Positions 31,471-43,490 of a DNA stretch of 64,000 bases are shown here, one piece after another. The DNA is taken from NCBI GenBank assembly GCA_947650365.1, contig OX393553.1, forward strand, positions 63,983,055-64,047,054, in the 5' to 3' direction. A model generated the notes under the pieces. The model saw only the letters and a program-made list of their open reading frames with translations. It was not told the DNA's origin and did no database searches. Position 1 is the first letter of the stretch; the number at the start of each line of letters is the position of its first letter. The DNA is from Chamaelirium japonicum. Lineage: Eukaryota; Streptophyta; Magnoliopsida; Liliales; Melanthiaceae. Position numbers and translations under genes: made by a program.

Positions 31471-32181
31471 ATGGAGAAGGGTACAGCAGAACCATCGGAG
31501 AGCATCGTCGTCGCCACCAACGGGGAAGCGAGGAAGCTCAGGCTGTTTGGCTTCGAGTTGGGTCCCTGCATGCAAGTGACTAGTGATCTGCCCAAGGGAG
31601 AGCAAGATGGGATGGGGGGAGCTGGCGGGGAGAAACCATCCGACTCTGCCTCGATCCAGAGGGAGAAATGGTCGGTCCGCGGGGTGGAGGACAAGAAGTA
31701 CCGGTGCCGGTTCTGTCTCAAGGAGTTCGCCAACTCCCAGGCCCTCGGGGGCCATCAGAATGCTCACAAGAAGGAGAGGATGAAGAAGAAGAGGCTGGAG
31801 ATCCAGGCAAGGAAGGCTGGCATCAGTTACTACCTCCAGCCTCTGATCAAAAGCCACGGTTCGGAGTACGCTCGCTCCGCTCCATGCTTTTACGATCATT
31901 CTCGCTGTGCGCCCGAGTTCATGCTCTTCAAAGAATCTCGTGGGAGCTTTAGGCCCTTCGATCAGAATACTCATGCCGATGGATTCTTTGCCTCCAAACC
32001 ATCTGCTCCTCCCTCTCTACTTCCATTCGGAGTGACGATGCTTTCGGATGGCTTGAAGGATAACCGAACTGTCATCGTTAATCCTTCGCCCTTGCCCTTG
32101 TCAATTCCCAACCAGGTTTCAAAAAGCTTGGATCTTCAGTTAGGGTTAACTCTGCAATCTAATGCTAGAAATGGTGTGTAA
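31471..32181 (+). CDS. Single C2H2 zinc-finger transcription factor (GIS/ZFP5-ZFP6-ZFP8 type) with EAR motif
   Basis: Intronless, 236 residues. The N-terminal motif [10 protein letters not shown] (21-30) is typical of the GIS/ZFP5/ZFP6/ZFP8 group. One C2H2 finger has plant-specific QALGGH: C79-x2-C82-x12-H95-x3-H99 ([20 protein letters not shown]). A basic stretch follows ([11 protein letters not shown], 100-110), likely nuclear targeting, then GISYYLQPL. The C-terminus has DLQLGLTL (221-228), an LxLxL EAR-type repression motif. Relatives act in the nucleus in gibberellin/cytokinin control of trichome and root-hair initiation; that role here is inference. The frame is clean, GC-balanced and unlike the transposons around it. 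The ATG at 31471 is chosen because the conserved N-terminal motif follows it closely. Confidence 0.93.
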   Translation: MEKGTAEPSESIVVATNGEARKLRLFGFELGPCMQVTSDLPKGEQDGMGGAGGEKPSDSASIQREKWSVRGVEDKKYRCRFCLKEFANSQALGGHQNAHKKERMKKKRLEIQARKAGISYYLQPLIKSHGSEYARSAPCFYDHSRCAPEFMLFKESRGSFRPFDQNTHADGFFASKPSAPPSLLPFGVTMLSDGLKDNRTVIVNPSPLPLSIPNQVSKSLDLQLGLTLQSNARNGV

Positions 32182-32860
32182 CAAGCCATGCCAGCAATTC
32201 ATATGGAGAGAGATTATTACCTCCCCATCTTCTGATTCTAGAGGGCATGTATTCTGATACAACAGAACCGCGAACATGTCGATTAGTGTTCTTCACCACC
32301 GCTGTTTGCGGATGAGAGCACCGCAGGTTATTTTCAAGGCCTTCAATATCAATGAAGCTTTATTAAAATTTGATGACCAAGAAATACAAATAGCATGCTT
32401 GTTCTCGGTACCTTGGATTCAGTACACGAAAGAGCAGAGAGTTCGAGGGGGTGTATCGTCAAATTAACGCAGAGTTGATTTGTTGAACTAGAGAGGAGCT
32501 TAGGGGGTGCTATGTGATTGACGGGTCCCTTTAAGACTTGAAGATGTGAATTTTACAAGATAGTACCAAGACCGGAGATGTTATATGGTTCAAAATGTCG
32601 GGTAATGTCTCCAATTGTTAGCTCGGTTGGTAAGACATGCAATCCTCGCTTGAGTGGCGAGTATTCTCTCTCACCTTAGTGGTGAGCCTTCCCATCTGTG
32701 GGGTTATTAAACCTTGGGGCATTTCTCTTGCTCTTGTGGCAAGTTTTGATCCCCTCTATCTTGTGCTCGCACACTCACAGGTAATGTACTGACCACTATG
32801 GTCTTTTCAAAATATAAAAATAAAAATTGCCTGGCCATAAAGAGGGCTCGATTATGCACT
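32182..32860 (+). other. Downstream region of the zinc-finger gene
   Basis: No gene seen. Around 32600-32800 there is TTAGCTCGGTTGGTAAGAC, like a tRNA box A, followed by GGTGAGCCTTCCC, in sequence that could be a decayed tRNA-derived SINE. Box B could not be placed. Confidence 0.4.
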
Positions 32861-32867
32861 ATGAGAG

Positions 32868-33025
32868 TATTACATGAGAGTAGTGGAGACAGGGATGTTG
32901 AGATGGATGTGTGGTAAAACCAGAGGAGAGTGTGTCAAAAATGAGGATATTAGAGGAAGTGTTCACCAATTGAGTGCAAAGTTAAAAAAAATAGTTAGGC
33001 TGGTACAGGCATGTATAACAGAGAG
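32868..33025 (+). pseudogene. LINE reverse-transcriptase C-terminal relic
   Basis: The plus strand encodes MLRWMCGKTRGECVKNEDIR, a well-known C-terminal segment of plant LINE endonuclease/RT proteins (usual form RMLRWMCGHTRRDRIRNEDI). It then continues into KLKKIVRLVQACI, where RLRWFGH would be expected. Cut at 33034 by the T-run of the next, oppositely oriented LINE. Confidence 0.7.
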
Positions 33026-33077
33026 TAGAGGTTTTTTTTTTTTTTTTTTTTTTTTTTTGGTACAACAGAAAGGCGGA

Positions 33078-36000
33078 TCATGACATTATGACCCTTAGGT
33101 CCTCCAACATGAGGGCAGTTAAGACAGGTGGGAAATCAGCTTCCCAATAACCCCCCACACCGGATCTTCTGGCTTCATTAGCCAACCAGTGGGCTGTACT
33201 ATTGTAGGTTCTCGACACCCACCGAATAGTCACCCCTTGTAATCGATCCCAAGCCTGCATACAGGACATTATCAAATCCTGATTACCCGCGGAGCAGCCT
33301 TTTCCCACCACTAATGCTTCTCGAGCCTGCGAAGCGTCGGTCAGGACTACTACGTTGTTACACCCCCTCGTCCCAAGTGCCTCCAAAGCCCCTCGAATCG
33401 CCCACAACTCAGCTTGGATTGGTGAATCAACTTGACACGTGAAGGAAGCTGCGGCACACATCGAACCCTCAGTAGTAGATAGCACCCATGCACCTCCCGC
33501 CAGCGCCATCTGTGTACTAAATGACCCATCTGTCCACATGACAAATTGGCACTGCAACCCCCTATCGTGAGGTATCATCGCCTTCCGATGGCTTCGAACA
33601 AACTTTTCAGAAAGGAACACCCCTTGCCGCACCACCGCCTGGCAATTCAGAGTCTGTTTCGCAAAAATTTGCCGACATCTTGCTTTCCAAAATTGCCACA
33701 TTGCCATAGCTAGGAACTCGCCCGGCAGTGGAGTATCACCCTGACCCCCTTTTCCAGTCCCACCTTGAAATATGTCTAGTTGATAGAAGTCGAGCCCAGT
33801 GACATTCTTCATGTAGCCCCAAAACTCACTAGCTTTGGGACAAAGCCAGAAAGCATGAGCAATGTCCTCATCCGGTTCACGACACCATGGGCATTCACCA
33901 AATCCCAAACGAGCCCGATCCCTTAGCAAGGTCGCAGTTGGAAGAGCTCCATGTAGTAGCTTCCACAAGAAAATATGGACTCGAGGTGGTACCCTCAATT
34001 TCCATAAATCAGCACCTCTCCACATGGGTGTCAATGAACCGCCATTACATTGCTCTCCTCTCAGCGTATCAAGCATACGATCATACCTGGGCCGCAATCC
34101 GGAAACCTTGGTATCCAGGTTTTGTATTCGAGATATCATTCGATTCCATCCTGATGACGCCCCACGCAGTCTCCCTTGTTTCCACGAGTCTAAATTCACT
34201 CGGTATTTAGATCGTATCCACTGCGCCCCATTATGTGAAGCTGTTAAGATATACAGTAAATTGGCAATATCTTGTTGTAATTGCATATTCTTAAAACTCT
34301 GCACCTGTAACCCACCAGAATCCTTATCCTGCGTGATAGTCTCCCAAGCTATGAGATGAAATCTCCGCTCACCCCCTTTGTGTCCCCATAGGAAATTTCG
34401 GCACAGTCGGTCTAGTTGGTGTATCACACCCATAGGTAAACCCCCTGCAGCCATACAATGAATGGGTATAGATGTCAGTACCGACTGCAGCATTACCAGC
34501 CTACCCGCTTGAGACAACAGTTTGGCCTTCCACCCAGACAACCGAGATTCCATACGACTGAGCACCATCTGGTAGGCCCTATTAGGAACCCGTCGACCAT
34601 TGCAAGGAACCCCGAGATGAAGCCATGGTTCAGTTTCCTCCCTCATCCCCAAAGCATTCCCCACTCGCCTCTTCATCTTTGGATTCACGCTTCAAGAATA
34701 TTTCACGCTAGATTTTTGTGGGCTCACTCGCAGACCCGTACTTTTGGCCACCTTATCAAACACTGCACGAAGGCCCCATGCATCTAATTCCGTTGCTCGG
34801 GCAAAAAACATGTAATCATCAGCATAGGCTAAGATGGTGACAGGATCCGAGTGTCTCTTTGTAACGAAACCATCAATCTCTCCCGTATTGACAGATTTTT
34901 CCATTTCCCAATGAATGACTTGCGCTACCAACAAGAATAAGTACGGCGATAAAGGATCTCCTTGCCTTAGACCACAACTCGAACGAAAAACCGGCATGTC
35001 TTCGCCATTAATTAACAAACTCAGAGTTGGTGATCTAACACATTGCATAATCCAAGCTATCCAAATCCTATGGAATCCCATCTTGTAGAGAATTGTTTCC
35101 AAAGCATCCCACTGGATGCTATCATAGGCTTTGTCCAAGTCTGCTTTGATTGCCATCGCCGCCCGACTCCGAGGGGCAACATGCAACGAATGGAGGATCT
35201 CCTGTGCCAGCACCACATTGTCCCGAATCCGCCTCCCTGGTATGAAAGCATATTGTTCCTCCGTAATGATAGAAGGTATCAGAACCCTCAACCGATTAGA
35301 CAATATCTTTGAGATAAATTTATACCTTTGGTTGCACAGACTAATCGGTCTGAAATCATCCGGCTTCAAAGGTGTGGGCTTCTTTGGAATCAGCACTACT
35401 GCAGTATCGTTCCATCGAGGAGGCATACATCCCGACCGGAAAAATTGCTGCACATCACGGGTAACATCTACCCCTATAAAACTCCAACACTCCTTGTAGA
35501 ATTCTCCATTGAATCCATCGGGTCCTGGAGATTTATTGTTCGGTGCGGCAAAAACGACCCTCTGTATCTCCCCCTCATCTGGTATCCGTACTAGGAACTC
35601 ATTCATGCTCGTCGTGATAATGCTCTGTATACTATCCAACAGATGTAGTTGGAGTCCACCTTTTGCCGTCCACCGTTTTTGAAAGAAGTCAATCAGAACC
35701 GCTTGGATTCTTCGTGGTTCAGTAACATCCTCGTCTCCAATCCGCAAATTCCTTATACGATTGTGGCTCCGGTGCACTTTAGTGCACGTATGGAAGAAAC
35801 CAGTATTCCGATCGCCTCCCCGCAACCATTGGATCCGGGATTTTTGCATCCAAAGAAGCTCCTGTTGTTCCAGCGCCCATTCCAACTGTTCTTGGACCCG
35901 CTCTCGCTCAACTGATTCAACGAGAACTTGTTCCCCTCCATCCAGGTTCAAAAGCCTATCCCATAAGGAATCTACTAGTGAATGAATATTCCCAACTGAA

Positions 36001-36860
36001 TGCTTATTCCAGTGCGATAAAGCCCTTCGAATAAAGGGCAAGTTTGCCTCACAGCTAGCACCCTGTATCCAGTGTTGTTTGATCTCCATCACACAGTCTT
36101 TTCGGTTAAACCAAAAATTATGGAATCTCCATGGAACTCTAGCAGGACGAGTATTGTTAGCCATAGAAACCAAAACAGGGGAGTGATCAGAGACACACCT
36201 TGGGAGATGATTTACCGCAGTGTCATCAATCATCGTGGTCCACCGATCATTTACAAAACACCTATCAAGCCTCTCCAAAATTCGAGCTGCTCCTCGCCGA
36301 TTATTACACCAGGTGTATGCATCCCCTAAATGATGTGGATCTCTCAACCCGCATACATGAAGCGTCTCCAAAAAAGCCTGAGTGCTGCTCGACCACTGGA
36401 ATGGTCGGCCCCCTTGCTTGTCTTCTGGGGTTAGAACACAATTGTAATCCCCGAGTAAACACCAAGGAAATTTCCACTGCCCAAGCACTTGCAGTTCAGA
36501 CCATAAGGTTTGCCGTTCTTGTGCTGAATTGCTTGCATAAATGACGGAGACGATCACTGGGGGCAACTGAGGTCGCGTCAACACAAGGTGCATAACTTGT
36601 TTTTGGCGAGTAAGAGGAGTGACTAATCCGATCTCCCGGTGCCACATGCAGACAATACCCCCAGATCGACCATTAGAAGGTATACATGCCACTTCAAATT
36701 TTCTGTGAAAAATGGATTGCACCCGCCGCAGATGCATCACCCGCAAGTGGCTTTCCACTAATAGGACCAAGTCTGGTCGAGATTGCCGTATTAACAGCTT
36801 AATGTGCCCAATTGCCGCCGGTCGTAACAGACCTCGACAGTTCCAAAAGAGAACTTTCAT
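33078..36860 (-). pseudogene. LINE ORF2: endonuclease, reverse transcriptase, RNase H
   Basis: About 1,260 codons with a single in-frame TGA at 34694-34692 (after SSVKYS). APE-type endonuclease at the start: FWNCRGL, LLVESHL, LLGDYNCV, SDHSPVLV. RT: NKSPGPDGFNGEFYKECW, LIPKKPTPLKPDDFRPISL, AMAIKADLDKAYDSI, GLRQGDPLSPYLFLLV, active site YADD (near residue 680). After the stop come the thumb and zinc-binding region (LWKLRVPPRVHIFLWKLLHG, CPWCREPDEDIAHAFWLC) and a C-terminal RNase H (MWTDGSF, IQAELWAI, LTDAS). Near intact and so fairly recent. The TGA falls between RT and the C-terminal part. Confidence 0.9.
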
Positions 36861-37165
36861 TTAGGAAGTGAGGATATAATGGATGTAGGGAGACATGCTC
36901 CCTTACCAGACTTCTTCAAACATTGTCCCTTCAAAGCAAGCCGCTCCTTAAGACGGACCGAGTGATGGCCTCGATGTCCTCCCAGCCCATGGACTCGCAC
37001 TCCAGGCCTAGACTCCTCACCCATCCCACCTTCCTCCACATTCTCACCCTCGTCCTCCAGGATCTCAACCTCTGCTCGATCGGCCTCAGCTAGAATGGGC
37101 GGATCCAATTCTAGATAAGGAGTCAATATGATTATTATGGAGGTATCAAGAATGGGCGGATCCAA
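36857..37165 (-). pseudogene. LINE ORF1, C-terminal fragment
   Basis: About 102 open codons ending TGA inside ATGA, overlapping the ORF2 start by four bases. Acidic then basic (EILEDEGENVEEGGMGEE, RLALKGQCLKKSGK). It carries a 57-bp direct duplication encoding LDPPIL twice (37094 and 37151). No zinc knuckle remains, so the N-terminal part is missing. Confidence 0.6.
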
Positions 37166-37170
37166 TTCAT

Positions 37171-38399
37171 AGGTTCAGCCCGTGCAGAGCCGATGAGGTG
37201 GGCCCACTCCAGGGATTGCTTGGCACACAAGCAAAATAAGTGGTTGCTTGAAGTGCAAGCCAAGTAACCCGGTTGGCCTCTATAAATAGAGGGAGGGCAT
37301 CTTCAGATCTGCAGACGGTTGAGATAAGTCGAAGGAGTCGCGACAAAGATCCGATGGAGCCGAAGAAAACCCTGTCCGTCGAGATCCCGGGGTGAGGTGA
37401 GGAGACACCTCTCCCCTAGGGTGCCATGGAATGGCGTATCAAGGAGCCAAGGCCCGAGGAGATGCAGTTGAGCATCTCCCCTCGAGGCGATGAAGGCAGG
37501 AGGGGGGGACTTTCCCTCCGGCAACCGGAGTCGATGAAGAACAACCCTAGGAGGGGGCTAAACGGACAACGCCCGAGCGCTAGTCAGGGGGCGCCAAGGA
37601 GAAATCACTCATAGAGGGGGATGGACGACTCAAGAACCTGGGCAAAATCCATGACAGCTGGTTAGTTCGAATCGCTGGAGGAGAGCCCCGGGGGAGGCCA
37701 TGATGCAGCAACTTCTCCTCCAGGGAGGTTCGTGGTCATTGACGAAGGGTGGTCGCAGGGCCTCACCCCAGATCCTAGAGATCGACACCAATGAGGAGGC
37801 TGGCTCGGACGACGAGCAATGGCCCAAATGGATCATGGTGGAGCACCGCAATGGAACGGACACGTGCGGGTGCCTGGATCGAGGCGGAGCAACTTGACGG
37901 CATGGAGGCACAGCAGATCATGCTATGCAGAGTCACCAATGGGAAACTATTTCAGCCGCCAAAGAGCGGCTGATGGGGTTGCCAACGAGTAGCTGGTAGA
38001 GGTGCCGGTGGGCACCGATGCGAGTCGTCGATGAACGACGGACACTAAAATGATTGTGATGGCGGCGAGCACAACGGCAGGCACGCTTGCAGTGCAATAG
38101 GGTGCTGGGCTATCGACGGACAGCGGAGGCAGCACTGACGAGTGTCGTTGGTCATTAAAGGATGACGAAGGCATCGACAAGCATCAAGTGCCTGAGCGTG
38201 GAGTGTAGCACATCATGGCCACGCAAAGCATTGGCTACACAACATAATTAGCCACGGGTACACCTATGGGACGACAAGTGTGCGGAGGCGTTGACGGGCA
38301 CCAGATGCTTCGTGATCAAGAGTAGTGACATAAAAGAGACCACGAGAATGACTGTTGGAAACGGTGTGCACAGCAACATGACATGTGTCTTCCAGGATC
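37171..38399 (+). other. Unclassified DNA with a plus-strand TATA site
   Basis: Contains CTATAAATAG at 37280-37289, followed by several short GC-rich frames on both strands, none matching a known protein. It may be part of an LTR or leader of an element I cannot delimit. Confidence 0.4.
37280..37289 (+). promoter_or_regulatory. Candidate TATA box
   Basis: CTATAAATAG in TTGGCCTCTATAAATAGAGG, a canonical plant TATA box inside a short palindrome. No downstream gene is recognised. Confidence 0.4.
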
Positions 38400-38875
38400 A
38401 GATGGGTGGCTTGATAACGGATATGTGATTGAGAGCATAGGCCCAGGAGAGGCCATAGGAGGTATCACCGACCGGTGCTAATAGGTCGTTAGCGGACAAC
38501 AGATGCTTAGTGATGAGAGCAATGGCCTAGAAGTGGCCAAGGGCACGACCGCTGGCAACAGCGTGCAAAGCCATGGGACAGGTGGCGTTTAGGCTCGGAT
38601 GGGTGGCCTACGGGAGGCTCTATGATTGAGAGCATGGGCCCAAGAAGCGGTCACAGAAGGCGTCGACAGATGCGGGCGTCAACAGATGCAGAGCGAGTGC
38701 AGCTGGCATCCACCGAGGCCATGGGCATGCCTGCGGGACGATAGGCGTGTAGAGTGCGTCGATAGACACGGACGTCAATGGACGCAGGGCAAGTGCGGCT
38801 GGCTACCACCGAGGTCAAGGGCACACAAGCGGGACGACAGGCGTGCGAAGGACGCTGATAGGTGCTAATTGCTAA
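38400..38875 (+). repeat. Degenerate tandem repeats, about 100-200 bp
   Basis: TGATTGAGAGCAT...GGCCCA recurs about 200 bp apart (about 38427, 38627). GGGCGTCAACAGATGCAG and a related copy lie about 102 bp apart (38673, 38775). Heavily diverged; frames across it have no recognised domain. Confidence 0.6.
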
Positions 38876-39308
38876 ACATCGTGGACGTACGGTGGTTCAG
38901 AGATGATGGACGCAAGAGATGTCGGACGCAGAGCATAGGCTACGAAATTGCAGCGAATCATCGACGGACGATGGACCAGAGCGTCATAGCGTGAAAGATG
39001 GTTAGATGGACCATTGCGTTGGGAACGGTGTACGGTCACCATGAAGAACTTGTAATCCATGAATGTAGCCCGATTCCGGTTGTTGATGATTCACGTTAAA
39101 AGAAAGTTTTTGGCTATATCTATCCCTCCCATGTAGTGTTTATTCCGCAACCTGGAAGACCTAAAGTAACATTGATGAAAGTTGTTACAAAAGATATATA
39201 AAAGCTTGTGCCGACAACAAAGGTATAGCTTAGTATGGATGAACAAAGGAGAGGGATTTATAAAACCGACCTTAAATAAATTTTGTTTAGAAAATATGAA
39301 TTTTCTTT
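38876..39308. other. Spacer, no gene recognised
   Basis: Mixed then AT-rich DNA up to the TIR element. No coding segment supported. Confidence 0.45.
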
Positions 39309-40406
39309 GGGAAATTTTATTCATACCCCAAAAATCTGTAATTAGCCCCCGTATCCCTAGCGTTTCTCAATAACTTACTCAACAATCCTTTAATACCAAC
39401 AATGCCCTTTTTTTTATACCCCAAACCCCAAAAACCCTGCTCAGCGTCTTTTGTACCCCAACCCAATCCAATGTTCGTTTAAACTTAGCCCACGCCCAAA
39501 CCGTCGGGTTGTGCGGGGTGGGTTCGGGTTAACCCGCCCAAAGTCGGGTTGGGTTCGGGTTGGCCCGCGCAACGAGTCGTGTCGTGTCTAGTTTCGTGTC
39601 GTGTCCAAAACCACTAGACCCGGACCCGACCCGTTTAACTAATCGTGTCTAGATCCTAAACCCGTACCCGACTCGCTAATAAACAGGTAGACACGATAAG
39701 ACCCGATAAGACCCATTTACCACCCGGATCTATTCAGTTGACCCGATCCGACCCAATCCGACTTGACCCGACCTGACCCGAAAGACCCACTGGTTTTATA
39801 TATTATAGTATCGGATTGCTGGTAGACCCGACCCGACCCGACCCGACCCGACATGACCTATTGAATACTAAACGGGTCTTCCCGGGTCTACCGTGTCCAG
39901 ACCCTAAACCCGGACCCGACCCGTTTAATAAATGGGTCTATCGTGTCGACCCGTTTACGACCCGAACCCGTGTAGCCTTGACCCAGACCCGCTAACTTCG
40001 TGTCGGGTCCTATCGGGTCGAGGAGAAATGATTCGGGTTGGGCTCGGATTAGCCCGCCCAAATTCGGGTTGGGTTCGGGTTGGACTCAGATTGGGTTCAG
40101 GTTGGCCCGCCCAAGTTGCAGCTCTACTTGTGCCTTCAAGTATCAGCTAACTGCATGGGGTTTATTTAAGAGTGGGGTGTATTCAAGAGTGCATATAATT
40201 GGGGTATATTTAAGGCGGTATGTGTTTGATTGGGGTATAATCAAGTTGAGGCGGGCCATTTAACTGGGGTGTATTGAAGGTGGGGTGTAAGGGGGAAGGG
40301 TATTTTTGGGATAGGAATGGGGTATGAAAAAAAAAAGTGGGGTGTATTCAAGTTTGTTGGAAACAGGGGCTAATTACAGATTTATGGGGTATGAATAATA
40401 TTTCCC
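39309..40406. mobile_element. Non-autonomous TIR DNA transposon, 1.1 kb
   Basis: About 42-bp terminal inverted repeats: GGGAAATTTTATTCATACCC then CTGTAATTAGCCCC on the left; the right end is the reverse complement with a few mismatches. Flanked by TTTTCTTT on both sides (39301-39308 and 40407-40414), an 8-bp duplication. The G-start and long TIR suggest a Mutator-like element (usually 9 bp), whereas 8 bp fits hAT, so class is open. The interior is made of GACCCGACCCG / CGGGTTGGGTTCGGG words and GGGGTGTATTCAAG repeats, with no transposase. Confidence 0.78.
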
Positions 40407-40414
40407 TTTTCTTT

Positions 40415-40763
40415 TATGATAAAAGGACTTTTAAAGGATTTATACTATAGTAAGGGTTTCTTGTTAGTAATGATTTTCTAAACAAACATACGGACAAATT
40501 ATAGGCTCTATCTTTTTTTAAAAAAAAAGGTAGGCCTCCCTACAGACTAACTGGCCAAGTTGTCATCGAAAGGATTTCAGCACCAATTTTAGAGGGATAT
40601 CCTTGTTAACAATCATTCAGAAAATTCTTTTGAGTCATTTTTATGGTCAACCCCATTTAATGTAATAAGACTTGGATGATCCATCCAAGTCGTTTAGAAA
40701 CTTTTTCGGCCATCTTGGATTCAGAAACTTTTCGGCCATCTTTTGAGTTGTTCCGAAACTTCA
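40415..40763. other. Spacer, no gene recognised
   Basis: AT-rich, with a short direct repeat AACTTTTTCGGCCATCTT / AACTTTTCGGCCATCTT near 40700 and 40728. Nothing else seen. Confidence 0.45.
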
Positions 40764-40953
40764 AGGATCAATCTATCTATGGTTAAATGATCACTCTCAC
40801 AAAAAATATCAAATTTGAAAATCTCTAGGGGAGTCAAATAAGTATTTCCTATTAACGGGTTAAATGATCATTGGCTATATATTTGACGCCCTAGAGGTTT
40901 TCAAATTTGATGATTTTTTGTGAGAATAATCATCTAACCATATATAGATGATC
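40764..40953. mobile_element. Foldback (MITE-like) element A
   Basis: Inverted-repeat arms of about 80 bp (left begins GGATCAATCTATCTATGG; right ends CCATATATAGATGATCC), including TCTCACAAAAAAT and the word ACCTCTAGGG. The same words recur in foldbacks at 41536 and 48291, so this is one family. A (TA)n tract begins about 90 bp to its right. Confidence 0.7.
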
Positions 40954-41041
40954 CACAAAAAAAAAATTTAAAAACCTCTAGGTCGGAAAGAAACCGCTAG
41001 CTAATTTCAGTGGAAATAAACTACCGGCTCATTTCCCGTTT

Positions 41042-41485
<444 letters not shown>

Positions 41486-41535
41486 TGGCCGCACGTTAGC
41501 CGGCCTCAATGTATCACTACTCATATATATATATG

Positions 41536-41919
41536 GGTAGGGATACTCTTACTAATGGAATCTTACTAATGAAAGTTACAAATCGCCTTTTACCTAACTT
41601 AGAGATTTCAGAATTTGATGAAACTTGGTGGGGATGCTCTCTATGGCAAGTTGATCATCCTCACCAAAAATCATCAAATTCTATAACCTCTAGGGGCATC
41701 AAATGTTAGAAGCTTTATCGACCGTTCATTTTAACCGTTAATTTGAATAACATCTTTGATGCCCCTAGAGGTTATAGAATTTGATGATTTTTGGTGAGGA
41801 TGATCAACTTGCCATAGAGAGCATCCTCACCAAGTTTCATCAACTTCTGAAACCTCTAGGTAGGTAAAAGGCGATTTGTAACTTTCATTAGTAAGATTCC
41901 ATTAGTAAGAGTATCCCTC

Positions 41920-41922
<3 letters not shown>
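41536..41922. mobile_element. Foldback element C
   Basis: Arms of about 170 bp: left begins GGGTAGGGATACTCTTACTA, right ends TAGTAAGAGTATCCCTCCCC. It includes GGTGAGGATGATCAACTTGC and ACCTCTAGGGGCATCAAATG. Spacer about 45 bp. Capped by TA tracts on both sides. Shares internal words with the elements at 40764 and 48291. Confidence 0.85.
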
Positions 41923-41992
<70 letters not shown>

Positions 41993-42634
41993 TGATTGGT
42001 TGCGCTGTGAGCTACCGGGCCGATAATGCGCTGTGCGCAATGGCCGTCCGATTCGGGTTGATCAAACGGGCAGAAACTAATCCCTCTCCCGCTCCCGCAT
42101 CGCGCACAGCAGACTGCACTGCACCACAACCCGATCCCGCACAGCGCACAATAGACCGTCCGATCGTGCCCACCCGTCCAATCGAGCGGCCTATACAACA
42201 TTCGTTGTTACTGTAGCGGATACAGTAACAGCGAAAACTGTTTCGGGCCGTTCGATCGAAAAGGATTGATGGGAATCGAGTGGCCAGTAACAGTTTTCGC
42301 TGTTACTGTAGCGGCTACAGTAACAGCGAAAACTGTTTCGGGCCGTTCGATCGAAACAGATTGATGGGAAATCGAGTGGCCAGTAACAGTTTTCGCTGTT
42401 ACTGTAGCCGCTACAGTAACAGCGAAAACTGTATAGGCCGCTCGATCGGACGGGTGGGCACGATCGGACGGTCTGTTGTGCGCCGTGCGGGATCGGGTTG
42501 CAGTGTGGTGCAGTCTACTGTGAGTGGTGCGGGAGCGGGAGCGGGATTAGTTCCTGCCCGTTTGATCAACCTGAATCGGACGGCCGTTGCGCACAGCGCA
42601 TTATCGGCCCGGCAGCGCACAGCGCAACCAATCA

Positions 42635-42727
<93 letters not shown>
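41923..42727. mobile_element. Foldback element D with mirrored microsatellite caps and nested palindromes
   Basis: Left cap (TA)n(GA)n (41923-41989), right cap (TC)n(TA)n (42640-42727), so the microsatellites are part of the inverted repeat. Arms of about 250 bp pair: GATGATTGGTTGCGCTGTG on the left against CACAGCGCAACCAATCATC on the right. The centre holds repeated copies of CAGTAACAGTTTTCGCTGTT and TACAGTAACAGCGAAAACTG, themselves palindromic around TGTAGCGGCTACA, spaced about 115 bp. GC-rich, unlike elements A-C. No coding capacity. Confidence 0.87.
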
Positions 42728-42729
<2 letters not shown>

Positions 42730-43035
42730 TAGTAAAGCCCGTGCCTGTCGGCACGCAAAAGATTTTGATAGCGACAAAAATATTTTGAGGGCGTGATAAA
42801 ATTTTGGGGGAAGAGGCAATATTTTAAAGGTGGTAATAATAATTTAAAAGTGATGATATTTTTGAGCAAGTGAACAATATTTTGAGGGTGATAACAATAT
42901 TTTTTGAGCGAAAATAACAATAGTAATATTTGATTAGTCTATATATGAATGCCCGTGCGTGTCGGCGCTGCAACGACCGTCTTTGGCGGCAAAACACATT
43001 CGGACCACCTTTAGCGGCAACACAACCCTTGAGCA
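42728..43035 (+). repeat. Two copies of the CCCGTGC-TGTCGGC dispersed repeat
   Basis: First copy starts ACTAGTAAAGCCCGTGCC and runs as reiterated ATATTTTGAGGGNGNTGA modules. A second start at about 42946 (GAATGCCCGTGCGTGTCGGC) is followed by GGCGGCAAAACAC, like 8887-9145 in reverse. It directly abuts foldback D and lies just beyond the 3' side of the SnRK1-beta fragment. Confidence 0.65.
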
Positions 43036-43490
43036 TTGCCACCCCCCACTCCTACCGTCCTCTTCAGCACACACACTTGGTCACTTTCGGTAATAAAATC
43101 ACTCGATGGGAACGAACAAAAATATTGTTTTAAATCTTGATGAAGATAGTGGTGGATATCTGGTCCATCCTATCATTGCAATATACAACAACATCGTTGG
43201 ATATGATATATATAGTCCGAGGGCAACCAATGATTGTGGGGCCCATCCTTTCCCGATGAAGTGGTGGTTGAGGATGACATGCTGGGGCTTTGCCGAAGCT
43301 TTCTCAACGTTGTCTTTGCCGAGCCCCGTCAGGTCCAGCTGGGGTGGAACAACCGATGGCTCCTTAGCAAAGTCATCATCCACGGGGTATGGATGGCCAT
43401 AGCTCCATTCCGGTGATGGTGGGATCTCGAATTCCGAAACACTGTCTATATTGTCTGGAATATAGTCCTGGATTATAGCAAAAATAAGGG

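Larger units (their letters stand above)
33034..37170 (-). mobile_element. L1-type LINE, minus strand, 5'-truncated
   Basis: Non-LTR retrotransposon ending in a 25-base poly(A) (T-run 33034-33058 on plus) right after TTGTACC, a usual plant L1 3' end. The 3' UTR is about 20 bp. ORF2 (36860-33078) is complete apart from one in-frame stop. Only about 100 codons of ORF1 remain upstream, with the ATGA overlap typical of a bicistronic LINE. The 5' boundary is placed near 37170, where ORF1-like sequence ends. No target duplication was found. It sits inside, or next to, an older LINE relic. Confidence 0.85.

Noticed and set aside
31414-31974. Minus-strand frame overlapping the zinc-finger gene
   Set aside because: Shadow of the C2H2 gene; the plus-strand frame has the conserved motifs.
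32596-32760. tRNA gene or tRNA-derived SINE
   Set aside because: A box-A-like TAGCTCGGTTGG is present but no box B at a workable distance, no cloverleaf, and no 3' tail or target duplication.
37171-39060. Host gene downstream of the TATA site at 37280
   Set aside because: No frame longer than about 90 codons with any recognisable domain, and the region grades into degenerate tandem repeats.
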